Below, in pieces: positions 11,901-15,548 of a stretch of DNA of 15,548 nucleotides. The stretch lies in contig LSSL01000027.1 of the NCBI GenBank assembly GCA_001953115.1, positions 17,020 through 32,567 on the forward strand, written 5' to 3'. This stretch comes from Smittium mucronatum (taxonomy: Eukaryota > Kickxellomycota > Harpellomycetes > Harpellales > Legeriomycetaceae). The stretch's first letter is position 1. Each line of letters starts with the position of its first letter. A program made the translations under genes and the position numbers. The notes below the pieces were generated by a model that saw only the letters and a program-made list of their open reading frames with translations, ran no database searches and was not told the DNA's origin.

Positions 11901-12063
11901 ATGTTTATAATAAAAATAAAGTAGAAATTGATATATTTCTGTACTGAAAAGTCAAAATAACAGTTGATAATAATTTTAGCGTGTGAAAATTTTTAAAACT
12001 GGTGGTCTTGTATTTCATTTTTTAAAAATTTATAACCCCAATTTTATGATTTTATCTTATTAA
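8971..12063. other. Long AT-rich non-coding stretch
   Basis: The only sizeable frame is 10099-10335 on the plus strand, 78 codons from a GTG that directly follows a TAA. Its product would be Phe/Ile/Lys/Tyr-rich with no recognised motif, so I read it as accidental. Other contents are the T15 run at 10388, a (CT)n-like scrap near 10690, and a short hairpin at 11668-11694 (AACTCAT with ATGAGTT). Nothing else is supported. Confidence 0.65.
10388..10402. repeat. T15 homopolymer
   Basis: Fifteen uninterrupted T residues, the longest single-base run noticed in the window, followed by GGCGATAG. As the reverse strand of a poly-A tail it could mark an old retroposed insertion, but no recognisable body or target duplication is visible beside it. 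Confidence 0.9.
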
Positions 12064-12498
12064 ATTAGCAAACCGAAATCACAAAAAAAATCGTATTTTT
12101 TAATAAATAAGATAAAATTAATAAAGTTAAAAAAAATGAAAAAGATACCAATGGCATATGTAAAATTTCGTAAAACATGGATTATCATCTATAATACAAA
12201 GAGAAACTTTTCAAATATACAATTCCAAGATTCTTGGGCTTTTTTTCTCGGAGTACTAAAAATTGTACACTTTTTTCTTTTTTCTCTTACAGCAAGAAGT
12301 TTTTTTGTTTGTGAATCTATTTTAATATGAAACGTAAATTTTTTTACTTTTTATTTTGCATGTCTAAAAAATCTCAGCTGGTTGATTAATGATATCTTTT
12401 CAGCCCAAATCTATCCATTAAATCCAATCAGAATTCATTCATTTCGATTTTTTTTCTATTTATTAGTTTTTCCAGATATTATTTGAAGATTTCACTAA
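12064..12498 (+). other. Longest stretch free of TAA and TAG; broken frame with two TGA codons
   Basis: Between TAA at 12061 and TAA at 12496 the frame has no TAA or TAG for 144 codons. An ATG lies at 12136, and under the standard code the product stops after 64 residues at TGA 12328. Ignoring the TGAs at 12328 and 12484 gives 120 residues. The translation has hydrophobic stretches (AFFLGVLKIVHFFLFSLTA in the middle, FRFFFYLLVFPDII near the end), Trp at three TGG codons, and a basic amino end (MKKIPMAYVKFRK). No ribosome-binding site or recognised family is seen. It could be a membrane-protein pseudogene with nonsense mutations, a gene using TGA for Trp, or a chance opening. Chance is most likely, but this is the best coding candidate in the window. 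Confidence 0.15.
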
Positions 12499-12672
12499 AT
12501 ATGCAAGAATCGATAAAAATTAAGTCAATAAAATGAAATATATATAATTGTAACCATTTGTTGCTTTTCATGTAAATTTCATAGAAAATTTTTATTTGGT
12601 AAAGTCCATCCACAAAATTCATAGATTTATTGTAATACAGAATATTTTGAGTTGTTATAACATCTTTTTCAG

Positions 12673-12738
12673 CTCCATTTATTTAGGTTCTTTTTCTTAT
12701 AGCTTGCATTGTTGCCTAGTGATAATTAGTTATTACAG
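12673..12738 (+). other. Exon-shaped 66-base segment with splice-like borders
   Basis: TCTTTTTCAG ends at 12672 and resembles an intron 3' end. ACAG|GTAAGG at 12735-12742 matches the GTAAG donor consensus. The 66 bases between are open in one frame (21 full codons, Ser/Tyr/Leu/Cys-rich, starting one base into the segment). This is what a small internal exon looks like, but acceptor-like TTTTCAG words recur across the window and 21 open codons are unremarkable. No flanking coding exon was identified. Confidence 0.12.
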
Positions 12739-13608
12739 GTAAGGCTTAACATAAAATCATTCAGTTATAGATAAAACTTTGTTTAAATAAAACAATTCCC
12801 ACTCATATCTATACAAATTTTCGTTAATTGAAAACTTGGGAAGATTTTTCATATTATTTTTAATAGTTCTACAAGTGTAAAAAAAATCACTTTTCAAAAA
12901 AATCATTAGCTGAACTGAAGTGAAGAAATATAAAAAAATATCCTGAGATTTTCCGATTTTAACTCTGTTATAATTTAAGAAATCAAGTTAAATTCTTATG
13001 CTTTTGCTGAAGTTTTGTTAATTTTTTGCATTAAATCTCAAATTTTCAACAGAAGCTTGATTGATCCGAAATAACGCAAAATTTAAAGCCTCTTTTTACT
13101 GTTTTCAATGGCACATATTGTTTAATTGATCTTTTTCCTTTAAATTTTATCATAAATTTGTAGACTGCTATAATTTGCTTAGGATTGAATTTTTTTTTGA
13201 AACTTTTTTTTGATTCAATTAACATAATATTTTATTCTAAATTATTTATTAGTTTGATAAAAAAAATTTGAATCAGTTGTATAGTCATCTGGTACATGAA
13301 ACTTTGAAAGATAATATCAGAATATTTTTGAGATCATAAGATCTGAAATGAATTAATCGTGGAGCTTTGGATCACAAACCGATAATCTCTGTATTGTGGC
13401 AATTATTTCATTCTCATCAATATATTAATAGCTAACAAAATTTAAATCATTAAATTCAATATCTTTTTGGAGTTTATTTTCTCTCAGAATATTTTATATG
13501 TAATTTTTGGAAAAAATTAATATTTTTTCCAGTAATCCATTTGTAAAAATTAGGTTCAAAATTTTATACGGGGAAATATTTTTTATAACAAATTAAAAAC
13601 TGGAATTA

Positions 13609-13621
13609 TTCGATCATCGAA
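13609..13621. other. 13-base dyad-symmetric site
   Basis: TTCGAT-C-ATCGAA has six complementary bases on each side of one central base. It resembles the 8791 dyad in its TTCGA arms and odd centre. Function unknown. Confidence 0.2.
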
Positions 13622-14430
13622 AAATGGTGTTACTTTCTGAAAACATCTAAAAAATATATCCGAGATATATTAAAAAAGCCTAGTTTTAAATATCTTACAA
13701 AATAAAGTCCAATATTTTTAGTGGATTTTTAAGAGATATTTTGAGTTTAAAATATGACAAAGAATCATTTGAAGGGAAAAACTGAGATTCTTTATAATAA
13801 TAAAAATCTTCCATTTTTTTATAAACCGATAATGAATAAGTAAAAACAGCAAAAAAATATAAAAGAAGATAAGTGTGGCAATTATCTTTTTTTTAAAACA
13901 CCTTGTGATTTGGTTATACATTTGATTAAATGTTAAAAAAAGGTTTTTTATAAATGCTTATAATACTGATATGTAGAAAAAAATACGAAACATAATTAAA
14001 AGTTCAAGTTTAATAATAAGCGTTAAAATAAAAATATTCAATATTTAAAAATATAAAAAGACTAAAGACTAAAAAAATATGGGCGTAAATATTTGAATAT
14101 AAATAAAGACAGATTTACTTTGTAAAAACCCCGATAAAAAAATAAATACAAGGAACGTTAAGCCTCATATAAAAAATTTGTATAAGTTTTTAAGATTCTA
14201 TAAAATAAATCAAGTTTGAAAGTAAAAATACATTAACAAAAAAACATAATTAAAAAAGCGATCAATATAATAAAAATAGCGAAAGATTTATTTTGCGAAA
14301 TCCGATTTCTAATAGCTACATTATGAAGTTTTTTAAAATAATAGTGCCTTACTTCTTGAACAAAGATACAGAAATAGATATTTCTGATTAGATAGAGAAT
14401 AAAAATCACGATTTTGAAAATTTAAATAAT

Positions 14431-14455
14431 TATATATATATATATATATATATAT
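14431..14455. repeat. (TA)n dinucleotide microsatellite
   Basis: Twelve perfect TA units plus T. A minus-strand open frame (14333-14548, 71 codons) reads through it as alternating Ile-Tyr, which explains that frame as an artefact of the repeat. Confidence 0.95.
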
Positions 14456-15080
14456 GTTATGGAAATGAGTCACTCTTTTCATATATGTAGTGTACATGAC
14501 TACTAATTTTATTTTTATCTTTTGAAATCGAAGGCTGAAAGCATCCATTGCACCTGAGTATATTACGAGTTTTTTTAAAAAAATTGGCGCTGCAATCCTT
14601 GACCAAAGATGTTATTAATATCGTATTTTATAAAAGCGTTTTTAATTTAACGTATGTACATATATTTTCAATTAATTTATATAAATAAATATAATTCCGC
14701 AAATAAAAAAAATTGAATTAGCGTATATTTATATATTTTATAAAAATGAAAATATCAAATAATTGAAATCTGAATGTTGTATTTTTCTGTTAAAACGATT
14801 TAAACTCATAAAAGCGAATCATTCAACTCCTTGTCAATTTAATTGAACCTAATTTTTAATTCATTTTCCATAAACAATAATTTTTTAACGATATCTTGTA
14901 ATTTTTTATTAGGAAAAAGGTCAAAAACAGGCTGTATTTGAAAAAACCACGGAAGTGTTAACTTATTTAAAAGGATTTGCAAAAATAGTCGATTTTCCGC
15001 ATTTTATTTCATATTATGACAAATATAATCTGACTTGAGTTCTATTCGTAAAATAAGCGATTATTGTTCAAATGATAGTT
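14456..15080. other. AT-rich non-coding stretch
   Basis: No open frame of note and no recognised RNA or repeat. Composition is similar to the bulk of the window until about 15,080, where G and C become more frequent. Confidence 0.65.
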
Positions 15081-15104
15081 ATTTAGATTGATTATACCTT
15101 CAAC

Positions 15105-15125
15105 TGGCTCGATTTTTTCGAGCCA
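15105..15125. other. Perfect 8-bp hairpin, TGGCTCGA stem with T5 loop
   Basis: TGGCTCGA at 15105-15112 pairs completely with TCGAGCCA at 15118-15125 across five T residues. Five of the eight pairs are G:C, making it one of the stablest small hairpins visible in an AT-rich window. It is not followed by a T run, so it does not read as a plus-strand bacterial terminator. It sits near where the composition changes. Confidence 0.55.
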
Positions 15126-15345
15126 TCTAGTATCAGTTTTACCCTAGTCATAATAAAGAAATTTATCTAAAAAGCTTTTATGTGGGCCTTTAGTCATCTT
15201 AAAATACGAAACTCTGAACTAGTAATAAAAAATCCTTGATTTATTCGTCAGATATAGGTTGGAGCCAATCAGATAAAAATTAAAAATCTTCGCGTATTTC
15301 CAAAATCTACAGTGAATACTAAAGCGAAAACTGAGGTAGTTGGGG

Positions 15346-15360
15346 GAGGGGTTTACCCTC
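15346..15360. other. GC-rich hairpin GAGGG / CCCTC
   Basis: GAGGG at 15346-15350 pairs with CCCTC at 15356-15360 around a five-base loop (GTTTA). It lies within the most GC-rich 60 bases seen in the window and overlaps one of the AGGGGTTT words. Role unknown. Confidence 0.35.
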
Positions 15361-15450
15361 TTTCCACAATATATAATTCGTTTTCATATATCACTTGCGT
15401 AACAGAAATATTGGCTCAATATTACACTTTTTTAGGAAAAAATAAGTGTC

Positions 15451-15548
15451 CAGGGCCAGAGATTTCAGAAGGGACCTGATTTAGCATCGGGGTTTACAGA
15501 AAAGGGAAAATCTTTGGATAAACTCGAATATCTTTATAATACATTAAA
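15451..15548. mobile_element. Possible hAT-type transposon terminus, running out of the window
   Basis: From 15451 the sequence reads CAGGGCCAGAGATTTCAGAA, then GGGACCTG at 15471-15478 and CGGGGTTTAC at 15488-15497. Elements of the hAT superfamily often start with CAGGG or TAGGG and carry several GGGCC-like blocks close to the end, which is the resemblance seen here. No transposase is present and the opposite end would lie beyond 15548, so neither inverted repeats nor an 8-base target duplication can be tested. This is a similarity of style, not an identification. Confidence 0.2.

Larger units (their letters stand above)
12499..14430. other. AT-rich stretch without a supported gene
   Basis: Slightly less AT-biased at 12640-12740 and 13300-13420. 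It contains the exon-shaped segment 12673-12738 and a minus-strand frame at 13718-13921 (67 codons, almost all Ile/Leu/Phe/Lys, judged accidental). A plus-strand frame without TGA from about 13357 to 13744 carries six TAA codons, so it is open only under a ciliate-type code. No RNA gene is seen. Confidence 0.6.
15081..15548. other. GC-richer right edge with hairpins
   Basis: Sampled lines have about 28 to 47 percent G+C, well above the bulk. No open frame of useful length was seen in the parts I read on either strand. The segment carries the hairpins at 15105 and 15346, the GGGG-rich words at 15342-15351 and 15489-15492, and the transposon-end-like sequence at 15451. The composition change suggests a different origin from the DNA to its left, possibly the margin of a mobile element or a gene beyond the window. 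Confidence 0.4.

Noticed and set aside
13718..13921. Minus-strand open frame of 67 codons, a hydrophobic and lysine-rich product
   Set aside because: The composition is what random AT-rich sequence gives, there is no family match, and nothing around it suggests an expressed gene.
14333..14548. Minus-strand open frame of 71 codons
   Set aside because: Its middle is an Ile-Tyr repeat encoded by the TA microsatellite at 14431-14455, which has no stop codons in any frame other than those ending at its borders.

Overview
This window looks like very AT-rich eukaryotic nuclear DNA that is largely, perhaps wholly, non-coding. Sampled by eye, about one base in five is G or C. The text is dense in A and T runs, opens with a long perfect (AAT)n microsatellite, and carries several short TA repeats. 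All three stop codons are frequent in all frames. No open frame longer than 85 codons exists under the standard code, none has a recognisable domain, and I saw no rRNA, tRNA or CRISPR array. A bacterium, organelle, phage or large virus would normally show several long genes in 15.5 kb, so a gene-poor nuclear stretch fits best. CpG-containing words such as TTCGA and CGATT are common, which argues against a heavily methylated vertebrate genome. Very AT-rich insects (such as aphid parasitoid wasps), other invertebrates or AT-rich protists and fungi are all possible. The host cannot be named from this sequence.

Layout. Positions 1-145 are the microsatellite, cut by the window edge. From 146 to about 8,050 there is plain AT-rich sequence with weak open frames (349-681 and 2285-2512), a 16-base repeat pair (1770/2286), and a small cluster of inverted repeats at 6325-6528. 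Part of that cluster resembles a tiny TA-flanked transposon remnant. About 8,050-8,970 is a patch of clearly higher GC in which one plus-strand frame has fewer stops than expected, so it may be a decayed coding sequence. From 8,970 to 12,060 I see only AT-rich spacer. Positions 12064-12498 hold the longest stretch free of TAA and TAG, interrupted by two TGA codons. An exon-shaped segment with consensus-like splice borders follows at 12673-12738. The right edge, from about 15,080, is again richer in GC. It contains a perfect 8-bp hairpin, a GC-rich hairpin and a sequence resembling the end of a hAT-type DNA transposon that would continue beyond the window.

No set of genes working together can be described. 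I looked for a hidden system and for a non-standard genetic code. The most open stretches would need conflicting codon reassignments, so I do not claim one. Everything beyond the simple repeats is low confidence.
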